DNA of 64,000 nucleotides from Pteria penguin (Eukaryota; Mollusca; Bivalvia; Pterioida; Pteriidae). Location: contig CM068587.1 in NCBI GenBank assembly GCA_035048485.1, forward strand, positions 52,939,501 through 53,003,500, given 5' to 3'. Position 1 is the stretch's first letter. Each line of letters opens with the position of its first letter. A program made the position numbers and the translations under genes. Shown here one piece after another: positions 53,066-64,000 of the stretch. The notes beneath the pieces are model-generated. The model did not search any database, was not told where the DNA came from, and was given only the letters and a program-made list of their open reading frames with translations.

Positions 53066-53814
53066 CCTGCGTCCCACGTATGAGATTTTTCTCAAGCTCA
53101 AGCTCAAACTCAAATAATTTTGCTCAGCTGAGATTTGTGAGAAAACGCGTCCCACGAAACAACTTTGAGCTCAGCTCAACTGAGCTGAAAAGCTGAGCAA
53201 ATTGTCATTGCTGTAAGCGGCCTTACCTACTTTCGTTTTCCATGAAGATAAGTAAAGAAGTAAATTTTGGACATCATTTTCGTGCCTTTATTTTTTATTT
53301 ACCAATGTTTCTTATTCAAACGCATCATAACGTGATCGTGACGTAACAAATTAAGTCACATGACGTTAAGTCGCGTCATCGGAAATATTCAATGAAAATA
53401 AAATCCACTGTGACATCCTTCAGTTGATTCTAGCCTTACTGTAGGGCTAATTTACTTCGACTGCTTATACTTCGTTTTAAAACTGTTTTGTAAGAATAAA
53501 ATTTCATATACAAAAAATACGACAATGCTAAGTTACCCCCAAAGAAGGACTGACTGTAAAATACAGAATATGGACAGACTGACGATCCGAACAAATACTT
53601 TCCATCTCTATGATCCTTCAGAAAATTCAGACGGGCAAGCAAAGTACCTAACGGTGATTTTAGTGTATGGTTTGAAATAATCAAAACATAAGTAATCAGT
53701 ATCCGGTATTGGGAACATGTATTTGGTGACAAATTAACACCGACAAGAAATCTTATCTTACCTAGAGAGTAAGTCAAAGTATGTATTGTATTAATTCTAC
53801 AGTGAGGGATTATT

Positions 53815-54250
53815 TATATTGATTGATTTATCGATCGATTAATTGATTATTGTCATACATCACTTCAAGATTATTTCACGAATACCACTGATGAAAGCAT
53901 CTGCCTGATGCACTGCATAGAAATTTTATACCTTTGCAACGGACAATCCGAAACAGTGAGGGATCTTTTACGCGCCACCCCAACTGTGACACAGGACCTT
54001 GGTCAGTGGCGGATTTAGAGGGGGCGGGGCCCCCTTTTTGGTCACATATTTACTAGTAAAAATCCAGATTTTGTACCAAAAATGGCTGAGAAGTTTGGCT
54101 AAAACCCATTTGGGCCTCCCTTTTCGGAAATCCTTGATCGGCCACTGTTGGCTATTAATGAAGGACAGGAAACCGGTGCATCCAATGGCGGGAGTCTAAC
54201 CTAGGCCTCCTGGTCACGAGCCGGGCACCTCTTCCACTGCGCTGCACTGG
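53815..54250 (-). repeat. tRNA-derived SINE interrupted by a MITE
   Basis: Minus-strand SINE: tail 'GATTGATTTATCGATCGATT', body 'GTGAGGGATCTTTTACGCGC', head 'CTCCTGGTCACGAGCCGGGC' near 54205-54240. The body is split at 54003/54148 by the MITE. It lies inside the TIR transposon. Confidence 0.88.
54004..54147 (+). mobile_element. 144-bp MITE inside the SINE
   Basis: Starts CAGTGGCGGATTTAG and ends GATCGGCCACTG. The flanks TTGGT/TTGGC suggest a short imperfect target duplication. Related to the element at 27479-27627. Confidence 0.82.
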
Positions 54251-55734
54251 CTTTTGTTAACTTTTAATGCCGACACACAAAACGGCGTTTCTAATTAATA
54301 TCTTATTATTTAAGACATAAAAGATCCCGATACCGCGAAAATTACCCCCATGTGAAAGGTCAAAATGGTATTTTTGCAAATTATTCACCAGTAAAAATAA
54401 CCACGTTTACAGAACTTGAGGTCACCTTATTTGTATGATGAATTCCATTTAACACCCCCCCCCCCCCCGAAAAATACAAAAAGAAACAAAAAAGGATAGA
54501 AAGACCAATAAAAAAAAAATTGAGACTCTCCCCTCCCCCCCAAAAAAAAAATTGAAGAAAACCAAAACAAAAGAACAGAAAAAAAAAGAAAAAAAAATTC
54601 GCTTCCCAGCAATGTTAATTGGTAGCATGCTTATCTCCGGACCGAATATTCCATGGTGCAACTGGGTGGTTATCCAATAAGATAAATTCTATGAAAAATA
54701 TTGTTGAGTTTTATTTACATGTAGAACTTTATTATCATGTAGATATGTAGATATATGTCATATAGAGTTTTTTCCGCTTGCGGTGTTTGCAATGCGCAAA
54801 CGTCATGACTGATCGTCCTTAATAGCAGTGGAAATGAAATATCGTCGGACTGACGGACAAGTCGGGTTATATTGATGCCGGTCCGGTAAAAAATCTTAAA
54901 TTTCTGGACCGATTGTCTAGTGATTTCCAGAAGCGATTTCGGTTCAAACTTATTTCTAATGTCATCCGAATGTCCTGTAAATATTTTTTACAATTTCATA
55001 TTCACTGTAATAGTGAATTAAACCTCAGATGCAGTAAATGATTTGGCCCTTTTGACATTTTCGCAGAAGTCTCCTATTTCTATTTCGCCTTCGTCGACAC
55101 GAAAAGGCGGTTAACCCCATTGCTCTTGCCATATTTGATGACGTCATAACCTGACATCAATTGACGTATCAACGCCAACGTTACAACGTAGATCTAGATC
55201 TACGTCATAAAGGTTTTTAAAAATTTTGACCACATTCAACATTAAACATGACTGTATGAATAATGATATTATGTTCAATGCTTTATGTTACAACAGTATA
55301 AAGTTGCGAATTGTGTGAACTATGTAACTACATTTACAACTACTGTATACATCAATGACTTATGAACAAACTTGTTTTTAAGTCCTAAAATAACAGTATA
55401 AGAGATTTTGTATGCAAAATTACGTCTATTTTGCTTGTAATATCACATAAAACAACACATTTACGAGACATCTTTGTGTTTGAGACTGGTAGAGAGCTGT
55501 CTCAATAAAATCTGAGTTTTTCTCAACTTTCTGACTCATTTGAGCTGGATAAAATGTTCGTGGGACGCAAATTTGAGCTGGAACTCAATTTGAGATCGGG
55601 CTCAAACTTCGATCTCAAACTGAGACGAAAATGTTTTCGTGGGACGCACTTTTGAGTTTTTGCTCAAATTTGAGATTTTTCTCAGATTTGAGCAAAATCT
55701 CAGTCTCAAACTCATACGTGGGACGCAGGCCAGG

Positions 55735-56307
55735 TCAGCTAATAAAAAAGTTCACGTCGGCAAGACAGATGAACGCAGGAGTGTCCACAATAGCTTACTT
55801 GAACTTTGGGTCCAGGTCATCTTTATAGTCACAATCATACAACAAGGGTATACAAGTATTACAACATGAATTACAACTAATCAAGTACCGACTACAGTCT
55901 ATATTTTATAACATATTTATTTTTAAATATATCCAACTGAATTGTAACATTTCATAAATAAATACAAAAATGGTTCATTTCATTCGTAAATACAAAATGT
56001 TCAAAGGAATACGCAATAACACATATGTGTATGGGTTCAAAGGAAAATGCAACAACACATAAGTGTATGGGTTTCACCGCTGTTTCTCTAGTATCATCGG
56101 TTACTGAAATACAAATGATAAAAGATGTGGGGACTATTAGGAATTAAAAATTGAAAATTGTAATATGTGTGTTAGGTGTATGTTAATGTATATATGAACC
56201 ATACAATAAATAAATACTTTAATATATAATATACAATAATAACATTGCTTGAAACATTTTGTTTCCAATAATTATAATATATGTGCAACAAATGACGATA
56301 ACACAAC
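55735..56307. other. Remaining 89-bp unit and 3' flank of the vWA gene
   Basis: 55735-55820 continues the tandem unit interrupted by the transposon. The rest is AT-rich. 'AAAGGAAAATGCAACAACAC'-type phrases duplicate once near 56010 and 56040. Confidence 0.55.
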
Positions 56308-56313
56308 TTTATT
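56308..56313 (-). terminator. Possible polyadenylation signal of the vWA gene
   Basis: TTTATT on the plus strand (AATAAA on minus) lies about 200 nt downstream of the stop codon. Confidence 0.4.
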
Positions 56314-56513
56314 TATAAACCACGTGAATTCAAATACAAATACCAATGTTAACAAAAATACACAAAAGTATCATTTATACTCATCGTATAACTGATCAGC
56401 ATCATCATGAAAAAATTAAAATGAGTAAATTTCCAACGACAGAATTCGACGGCAAGTTAGAAGTAAATGTAAACTGTAAACGAATTTTGCGCTTATTCCC
56501 TTGATTTGACATT

Positions 56514-59500
56514 CTACGGCCTTTTGTTCCTCATTTTCGATTTCTGAACCATTCTGAAGACCTGCGTCTCTGACGTCTCTGCCTCTACCGTGTCGTAAAC
56601 ATCGTCCGTAGAATGTGGGGACATTGCCATCCTCCCTCCACCCATCTTCAGGATCGGAGCTGCTGATGGAGATTCCATTTTAAAGTCTCTGCGTAGATCT
56701 GCCATGTTTGTATGTTCAGATAGCTTTTTCGATACATCGGATGCACCACCCAGCGCCATGTTGTTGCACTGAAGTTGCCTAGTAACGATGCCTTTAGACT
56801 TCATCTTAGTGTGAACTCTGCGAGTCATTTCTTCGTCATCAATGACGCGACCTGCCGCTAAATCCCGTTGCACTTCTTCGTCCACTTCGGACATGAATCG
56901 CTCTAACGACATTTCTTCCTGTGCACCCCCTATTATAACCTTTGTCAGAAGTTTCGCGGCGGTCAACGGAACATACTGCCCTCCTGTGATGTGAGCCATA
57001 GCGCTAAAAAACTCTTTATAAGGCGAGATAGCCGGTTCGCATCCCACCGAGTATAATGTAATGGCATTTTCCGCCATATCCCGTACGATAGTCATTGGGT
57101 CATGACCACTAGGACATCCGTTAGGGAAATGATCGCCATTCTGCACTAATCCATGGGGCGGAGCATCTGAAATGAGCACGCAGATTTTCGTTGCATTTTT
57201 TCGCCAACTAAGCCGTAGTACATCGTGAAGTGCATCTGCCACCGCTTCCGGAGTATCGCCTCCACCCTGGGCTGAACATCCATCAAGCCACCCTTTCATA
57301 GTCGATACAGAGGATGTGAAGTCGTGAGATCGAGTCACGAAAGTGGTGTCCTGTGGTGGATGGTCCCTGTATTCCACTAGAGCTAGGTTAATGTCGCTCT
57401 TTTCGCTTGCTACAATTTGCTCCACTATATTACGTATGTTGTCACGGGCATTGTTTATGTAGGACGACATACTTCCTGTAAATAAATAGATCACGTATAA
57501 AGAACTTTTTAATGCATCACAATCTACCACAAGTGTACACTTAAAGCGAAACCAGATTAAACATAAAGCTGATTATGACTACTTAATCTTGTCACGTGGC
57601 TCGTTGTTTTCTTGGGACATGCATCATGATAAAAGCAGAAAGTGTGTGTGGGAAGAAGTTATGTTTGGGTGCCGATAAAGGAATTGATTGTTTAACACAA
57701 TAGGTGGATCTAGACATTTTTGGAAGGGGAGGGGGTTGCAGTCTCTCATGACTAATGGTTTGCAGTGTTCGGCCCGGAAATGGTGACTGGAGCCCTAAAC
57801 ATGGTAGAACATTATCTTTTTTTGGGTAAAATTTTCGACCCTAAAGGAGGGGGTGGTGGTGGTGGTTTGCAACCTCTCTCTAAATCCACCAATGAATATC
57901 ACCGTAATACTCTTTGATGACAATCTTTAATCTCCCCTTGACCTTCAGATGAAATAGTACGTAGACCGATTCCTCGAATCATTGTCTACGTTGGTACCTT
58001 GAAGACCATTCACTGCTGCAGTTGCTTCAATAGTAAACATTCATGATTGTAATGCCATACACTGGGAAAGTGCCGCCACTATATTATGGAAGTGATATTG
58101 GTGTAGCATAAAATAATAAATAAACATTCATCTACAGTAAAGGGTACGTAAATAAGTCAGAATTAAAGAAATCAAAAGGAATGTCTGACTTCGCAATGAT
58201 ATTGACACACTAAATGACATCTGGTTTATTCGATCTTGGCGATTGAGCAGGTATATACAACGAAAGCTTGTTCCTTTTCAAAAAAAGGGGAAAAGATTCT
58301 GAAAAGCTGCGTTCTCAGAGATGGTGGCCCCCCCCCCAAAAAAAAATTAATTAATAAACAAAAACAAAACAACAACACCCCCTCCCCCCAAAAAAGCACA
58401 AAACAAATCAAAACAAAACAAAACAAAACAAAACAAAAACAAAAACAAACAAAAAACAAACAAACAAACAAAAAAAAAAAAAAAAAAAAAAACCCGATAG
58501 CAACACCTAGCGTGGCTTGATACTCCCGTCGCTTACTTTGGACGGGAACAATATGAACGTATGGTTTTATTACCCCCAAACATGGGTCTATTTGGTAATA
58601 CTTTTATGTAATATTGAAATCCAAAAAGAGGGATCCAAGTCCCATAACTCTGTAACGACAAAATGGAATTTGCTCAAAACTGAAAGGTGGCTTCCCCCTT
58701 ACTATTTAAGTATTCTGTATAAGGTTCATGAAAAAGAACTGACGTTTACTTACGTTATCGCTTTACATAGCATCTCCATAGCATCTTATCATAGTAAAAA
58801 TAAAATCCAAGTTCCATAACTCCGTAACGACAAAACAGAATTTGCTCAAAATCAAAAGGCCACTTCCTCTACCATATTTAAGCACTCTGTATTAGTTTCA
58901 TGAGAAACAGACATTTACTAAAGTTATTGCGTTCCATGGCATTTTACTGTAGCAAAAATGTTATTGAAATCAATGCACAGGGGAAGAAGTTATGGCCCGA
59001 ACAAGGTTTTATTCACTTTGCGTGTTGTGACCTTGACCTTTGACGGTGAAGGTCATAACACACCTTTGAGTCCTAAGTAACAATTCTGTGAAATATTATT
59101 GAAATCCATGAACAGGGGAAGAAGTTATGGCCCAAACAAGGTTTTATTCACTTTGCATTTTGTGACCTTGACCTTTGACCTACGACCCTGGGTCAGGTCA
59201 TGACACACCCTTGGGTCCTAAGTAACAATTCTGTGAAATATTATTAAAATCCATGCACTGGGCAAGAAGAAATGGCCCGGACAAGGTTTTATTCACTTCG
59301 CATGTTAAGACCTTGACCTTTGACATATGACCTTGGGTCAAGTCATGACACACCCTTGTGTCCTAAGTAACAATTCCGTGAAATATTATTGAAATCCATA
59401 CACAGGGGGAGAAGTAATAGCCCGGACAAGGTTTTACCACTTTGCATGTTGTGACCTTGACCTTTGACATATGACCTTGTTTCAAGATTATGACACACCC

Positions 59501-62323
59501 TTGGGTACTAAGTAACAATTCTGTGAAATATTATTGAAATCTATGTACAGGGGAAGAAGTTATGGCCCAGACAAGGTTCTACTCACTTTGCATGTTGTGA
59601 CCTTGACCTTTGACTTATGACATTGGTTCAAGATTATGACACACCCTTGGGTCCTAAGTAACAATTCTGTGAAATATTATTGAAATCCATGCACAGGGAA
59701 AGAAGTAATAGCCCTGACAATCTTATACCGGACGCCGGACGCTTCGTTCGACAGCTGTAAGAACGACTTGCGAGACTTTAGTTTTATAATTTCTAGTTTT
59801 AAATAATCTTCTTTATCGCCATCAAGTACAGTTTTAGATAAGCAAATGTCTTAAACACTTCGTCAATTATTGCATATTATATTTTATTTGGAACATTTTA
59901 ATTTGGTTTAAAACTCGTCTGTATTTAGTTTTCTCTTTTATTGTAGAATTTTACATGATTATTGCGGTTTAATTTATCAGAGAAAATTCTGAATACAAAA
60001 AGAAAAACGATCTCTTAAAAACGTAAATAAAACTTAAACAAATTTAAATCAAACATATTATTGTAAACTTTCTCTACAGTAAAGTCAAATAAAATATCTT
60101 TTATGTATCTATCTAAATTCTAATGACGTAGCAAGTAATTTAACAGAAATCTTGCATTCAAACGGGTAATGAAATTAAGAAGAGAAAATGTGTTTACTAT
60201 AATACAAATTTCTATTTCTATTTGTAATGCATTCATGAATGCATATAATATCATGTACATTTATCTTATACAAAGTGATGGATGTGCGCAGACTTAAAGA
60301 ATTTAGTGTACATTTCCCAATGACGTTTTAATGAAATTACGTAATGGGAGTGGATAAAGTTGGATCTGGCGATCCGTTAATTATAGTTTTTCTTTAAATT
60401 TAAGAAGTATTGGTCACATAAAAATCATCGTGTCGCTAATGCCCTATTATAAGTATCATATCATGAGGGTAGTGTATCGTTTCAGCCTTGCAAATTGCAG
60501 ATACGTCTTCGTCAATGATGTGCTTTTCAATACGCAAAATTTAGTGCAATGACAAGTGTAATAATGATTATGACTTCGTGTAGAACAATGAATTATGAAA
60601 TTAAAATTTATCAAGATAAAGGACTTTTTGTCTGGGCTAGTAGAATTTTCCTTTGGCTAGTAAAAGCTTGGGCTGGATTAGCCCTAGTGGCTAGTGATGT
60701 AAGATATTTTTCGGAAAGACTGGTTATTTGTGTGTGGGAGTGAAAGCTTGGTGCCACAGGGTATTACATCAGTTACTTGACAACAGAATCAGATTTAGAC
60801 CTATGCATAAACGTATAGGACTTAACGTACAAGTACCACATCAAAAGAAAGTGGGAGGGTGGCTCTGTAGAAAGGAGCATACTATCCGCAAGCCGAGGCC
60901 CTCCTAATATCATTACAATAGGGTCACGGCTTGCAGCTAGGAGCATACGAGTGTAAACAAGATATAATGAAGATTAATAGAATTTATCACCACCATTAGT
61001 GATGGACAGAGATATCCTAACCCGAGTGTCAAAAATCTCGGTCCTCCACAACTCGGCAAGCCTCGTTGTGGAGGACCAAGATTTTTGACACGAGGATTAG
61101 GATATTTCTGTCCATCACTGGTGGTAGTGGTTGATTCTTTTTCTCCCAAGTTAGTTTACCAATCCTGCAACGCTTACATCATCGTAGTAAACTTTATAGT
61201 AGCGGATGAAAATATCGAGTGATTATGATTGAAACCGATTTACTCACTCCATCACCCCCTCACATTCGATTTGCCGCCATTGTAAATAAACCATAAGGCG
61301 AAATAAGTTATATTGAACAATTAGACAATTATATGAATGAAATCAATATCATAAATCGATAATCAAACTTTACACAATATATTTGATTCTAAATGTCTTT
61401 GAGTTTTAGGTAAAGTACGTGGGGGGAAGGGGGGGGGGCTTAAAATCCTCCACTGCGATTTTATTTCATAACGGTGCAAATTGAATGTTTCAACCGTCCC
61501 TGCATTTGGGGGCTGATCCAGGGTTTAATGTTAGGGGGATGCGTTTACCAAAATACAGGTGGTTCCCTATGTGGCTGCCGGGTAAAACCCGGGTGGGTGT
61601 CCAGGTGGCGAGATCTCATCAAGCTCCTGCATTTTCGCGAATTTCAATTTGACAATAACATTAGTAAAACGGAATCTATAATACATGCATATTAATCAAT
61701 ACTGAACTAGTTTCTATTCTTATCATTCTTTTAGAATTCAATTTTCATGACTGTCAAATATATTAAAGATGCTCTACGATCAACCCAAAAAACAGTTTTT
61801 GAAAATTTGAAAAAAAGGGGGAGGGGGCAAGCGTGACTTAACATGAAAATATACACAAACAAGATGGCGATATTAATTAACACAGTAATATTATAATTCC
61901 AAGGACTCAGTCTGGATACTAGGACTTTCCGTGTAAACCTATGCTGGGCTCCGTGATTCAGATAATCGGCAACGAAAGAATGCGGAAGTGATAAGTAAAG
62001 GTAGACCTACATTTCTGGGAACCAGGTAACAAGACCGCTCCCCCTTTTATCTCTTCATTGGTCTTTCTCAGGCTTCTTAAGCTTTAATTTTTGTTTAGTA
62101 TTGTAACTTTTCTTAGATTCACATTCAAATTCATAAAAATTAAACAATAAAAAGAAAATTAGAGCCGATCTATCATTGTATGAAACTGAGATCATTTATA
62201 TACATATAGAACAACATTACCTGTACAGTCCATAGCGAAAGCCAAGTCGAGAACGGAGCTGTCATGATTTGCCAGCCCAGGTCTTTGTACATCACTCGCT
62301 ATAGTTATATTGTTGGTCGCCAT
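56514..62323 (-). CDS. von Willebrand factor A-domain protein, two coding exons
   Basis: Exons are 62221-62323 (103 nt from the ATG; donor CAG|GTAATG) and 56514-57475 (962 nt; acceptor TTTATTTACAG). They total 1065 nt, giving 354 residues. The vWA domain spans about 24-215. The metal-ion-dependent adhesion site is complete: D32-C-T34-G-S36, T109 in GGGDTPEA and D138 in SDAPPHG. The intron falls inside the Gly35 codon of the first MIDAS motif. The 'AYRDHPP'-like strand (here LVEYRDHPP) and the SDAPPHG loop resemble the vWA domain of Dictyostelium vwkA-type proteins and cytosolic relatives. There is no signal peptide or membrane helix. The C-terminal 130 residues are polar, with a charged helix and a Met/Arg-rich end, and no kinase domain follows. 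Role unknown; probably an intracellular adaptor. Confidence 0.92.
57702..57893. mobile_element. MITE-like element with GGTGGAT ends, in the vWA intron
   Basis: 'GGTGGATCTAGACATTTTTG' at the left and 'CTCTCTCTAAATCCACC' at the right are inverted. The interior has G-rich runs like those of the CAGTGGCGGAT elements. Ends are approximate. Confidence 0.5.
58326..58495. repeat. C-run and (AAAAC)n low-complexity tract
   Basis: Poly-C, (AAAAC)n, (CAAA)n and poly-A in series. Open frames over it on both strands are compositional. Confidence 0.95.
58600..59760 (+). repeat. Dispersed element with five tandem ~145-bp units
   Basis: Units recur at about 58989, 59125, 59270, 59413, 59559 and 59705 (last partial). 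Each has 'GAAGTTATGGCCCGGACAAG' + 'GTTTTATTCACTTTGCATGT', 'TGTGACCTTGACCTTTGAC' and 'CACACCCTTGGGTCCTAAGT'. The 3' end is 'ACCGGACGCCGGACGCTTCG'. It lies in the vWA intron; no coding capacity. Confidence 0.88.
59761..60986. other. vWA intron, AT-rich, no feature
   Basis: No supported exon or repeat. A 64-codon frame at 60549-60743 has no motif. Confidence 0.5.
60987..61131. mobile_element. 145-bp foldback element with ~65-bp arms
   Basis: The left arm runs from 'TCACCACCATTAGTGATGGA' to 'CTCGGTCCTCCACAAC'. The right arm is its reverse complement with few mismatches, separated by about a dozen bases ('TCGGCAAGCCTC'). It would form a long hairpin if transcribed in the vWA intron. A 70-codon frame across it is an artefact. 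Confidence 0.88.
61132..62220. other. vWA intron 5' part, no gene seen
   Basis: G-runs at about 61420-61440 and 61815-61830 with neighbouring phrases ('GGGGCTGATCCAGGG') suggest element fragments. No exon is supported. Confidence 0.45.
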
Positions 62324-62699
62324 CACTTCTAGTTCACCTCTTTCCGCAGTCTCAATGTGTTTTTTGATCGTGGTGCAATACTCGGCTTTTATATCCGATT
62401 GCTTGGTTTACCCGATTTCTATTTTTAGATATGAGGTATTGAAAGTCATGATTTTATTTTTAGCTTTGACAACATTTTGCATTCTGTCGATATACACGCG
62501 TTACTCCTTATTATTACTGCGTATCATTGGTAGGGGTGGTGAAGCGCTGGTGCTTTTTTGAAAAGAAAGATGAAAGAGGCACTACCCTTTAAAATCTTTT
62601 AGAATCCAAATCAATCGGAACATTCCGGGCAGAGTTTTGCCCGCTAAAGGTCGAGGTGTTGTGGTTGATCGAACTGGTAACTTTTTGAACGGGAGTTGT

Positions 62700-63170
62700 C
62701 TTTCTTTAGAATCAGTCATATAGACTGGATCGTCTGTTTTGTCTATTGAGATGTTTACCAAGTCTTTTCATGATGTTTAATTGAGTGACAGCCTTTCTAC
62801 ATGAAATATGTTTATCAAAATTTAATTTAAAATCAATATCTATTCCTAAAAGTTTTCTCCTGCTTTCAAGTCGCGATATAACTGAAATATTGTTGAAAGC
62901 ACCAATCAACTAACCAACCTAAAAGTTTTACACAGTTATCACATTCAATATCAACATTTTGTATATTAAAGATAGGCTGCATATTATGGGTCTTTTTGCC
63001 TACTGCAGTAGTCTGAGATTTGTCTGGGTTGGCTTGCATACAGTTCAAATCAAACCCATTCTAAGAGTGAATTACTGTCATTAACAAATGAGCTGACTAA
63101 AATATCATAATTTGAAGAGGACATAAACAGAGTGTCATAATCTGCATGATTATACAACTTACAATGTTCT
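62700..63170 (-). pseudogene. LINE-type reverse transcriptase remnant
   Basis: On the minus strand a decayed catalytic block ('HADYDTLFMSS', about 63145, in place of YADDTLFM) is followed by 'NCMQANPDKSQ' (about 63045) and 'IECDNCVKLLG' (about 62940). Then come 'GIDIDFKLNFDKHIS' (about 62840) and 'QLNIMKRLGKHL' (about 62775). The order is that of the palm end and thumb of non-LTR reverse transcriptases. Frame changes and an insertion at 62857-62917 break it. Confidence 0.85.
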
Positions 63171-63943
63171 ATAAAATAAAAGATACACTAGCGTCTCTCC
63201 TTCAGATTCACTGGAAATCGAAACAAGCTACACGTTTTTCTCCCAGCAGCCAAGCGCGAAACAATAGACCATCTTTATCAAGCAATGAATTTCTAATGAC
63301 GCGTTAAAGGTCAAAGAACAGTAATTAACGAGAGTCGTGATTGGCTGATGTGGTGTAGAGAGAGAGGGACTACTATTTCAATGTATCAGGAGCTGTGATT
63401 GGATGAAATTATTTGATCAATCTATAAATAAAGATTGATTTTGCTGTAAAACCATGAATTTTTATCTCATTTCGCTAATGTAAACATTTTATAAACTAAA
63501 AAGGGGTTGTTGTTTACATTTGAATTTTGGCCAGTTTTTGTGGGTGACCCCCTTCCAGCAAGATTTTCTCGAAATTAAGGTGGATAGCCTATGGTAAAAT
63601 GTTAAAATTCTGATAGAGGACGATCTGACAAACATTTTGATATATGGATTGTATATAGCTAAAATGTAGGATGTTGTGTAAATCTTGCTGGAAGTTTGGT
63701 AATTTAACATGGGACTCTATGGGAAATAGAATTACTAGGCTTTAACTTAAAACCGATGTTCCCGGTAAAGATGACGTGGCGGTAAAGAGAAAACCAAATC
63801 CGCGCGAGACTTACCGACCCTATGCCTGTCTAAAAGAGCAGGTAACTCCAGTTTATCAGTCAAAATGCATTGTGTATATTATACATTAGTATGTAACACA
63901 AGTATATTGGGCTATGAGTGCAGATCTATGCAAATATTTTATA
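63171..63943. other. Intergenic DNA with dispersed-element pieces
   Basis: 63505-63735 carries 'GTGACCCCCTTCCAGCAAGA' and 'GGATAGCCTATGGTAAAATG' with a partly inverted 'CTTGCTGGAAG' near 63680. 63760-63870 matches in reverse the segment near 1975-2060. No gene seen. Confidence 0.45.
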
Positions 63944-64000
63944 CAGTGGCGTAGGAAGCAAATCAAAAGTAAGAGGAGGGAGGAGGGGGGTGGCAAATAG
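63944..64000 (+). mobile_element. Start of a CAGTGGCG-ended DNA element, cut by the window edge
   Basis: 'CAGTGGCGTAGGAAGCAAAT' followed by a G-rich stretch has the same first bases as the MITEs at 27479 and 54004. The other end lies outside the window. Confidence 0.4.

Larger units (their letters stand above)
53066..55729. mobile_element. 2.66-kb non-autonomous TIR DNA transposon
   Basis: The ends are perfect inverted repeats, CCTGCGTCCCACGTATGAG, and the element is flanked by CCAGG at 53061-53065 and 55730-55734, a 5-bp target duplication. It interrupts the 89-bp array, confirming insertion. GCGTCCCACG occurs five times: about 53070 and 53147 at the left, and inverted at about 55556, 55640 and 55717 at the right, probably transposase-binding sites. 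Both subterminal regions are rich in 'GAGCTCAAATTTGAG'-like short palindromes. No transposase frame is present. Superfamily unassigned. Confidence 0.92.

Noticed and set aside
53436..53777. 113-codon frame inside the TIR transposon as a transposase
   Set aside because: No DDE/D, zinc-finger or HTH motif and too short; the element looks non-autonomous.
58226..58579. 117-codon Phe/Cys-rich frame and its antisense Lys/Asn-rich frame
   Set aside because: Homopolymer and AAAAC-repeat translation.

Overview
The window is nuclear DNA from an animal with introns and a dense load of dispersed repeats, most probably a bivalve mollusc. Four things point there: AT-rich intergenic DNA; many non-autonomous elements built on degenerate 'ACCTTGACCTTTGACC' and 'CCATAACTTTTGAACC' phrases; tRNA-headed SINEs whose 3' half reads 'GCATCAGGCAGATGCCGTCACC...GTGACGTAAAACAATAATCAATCAATC'; and elements carrying 'GAGGCCCAAGTGGGCCTATATCGCTCA'. 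The taxonomic call is inference. There are no bacterial operons, rRNA genes or CRISPR arrays.

Five genes can be assembled from exons with consensus splice sites and matching phases. (1) 8809-14523, minus: a five-exon, 406-residue leucine-rich-repeat protein with a C-terminal Cys module, LRRC28/LRRC58-like. (2) 20356-24897, plus: a four-exon, 143-residue basic single-pass membrane protein that I do not recognise. (3) 34347 to 29606, minus: one locus carrying two reading frames in series, a two-exon 61-residue membrane microprotein followed 12 nt after its stop, in the same frame, by an intact NME6-type nucleoside diphosphate kinase. (4) 40255-46029, plus: an uninterrupted 1924-residue secretory-pathway protein with RTX (hemolysin-type, calcium-binding) repeats, a hydrophobic central segment and a C-terminal membrane anchor. 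(5) 56514-62323, minus: a two-exon, 354-residue von Willebrand A-domain protein with an intact MIDAS. The genes alternate strand (-,+,-,+,-), giving head-to-head pairs (1/2 and 3/4) and tail-to-tail pairs (2/3 and 4/5). I see no shared pathway.

The rest is repeats. A 2.2-kb minisatellite (14697-16915) fills the shared upstream region of genes 1 and 2. A related 43-bp minisatellite lies at 49395-50930, and single diverged units of the same family sit just upstream of the RTX gene. At 52.6-55.8 kb a tandem 89-bp repeat is split by a 2.66-kb inverted-repeat DNA transposon with five internal copies of GCGTCCCACG. That transposon contains a SINE, which contains a 144-bp MITE. Broken LINE-type pieces lie at about 35.8-36.4 kb (endonuclease) and 62.7-63.2 kb (reverse transcriptase). 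Two long foldback elements lie at 38.26 and 60.99 kb.

The strongest leads are the intronless RTX membrane protein (possible horizontal transfer and domestication) and the dicistronic microprotein-NME6 locus. Next are the unclassified transposon and the tandem copying of a splice acceptor plus exon edge in the LRR gene.
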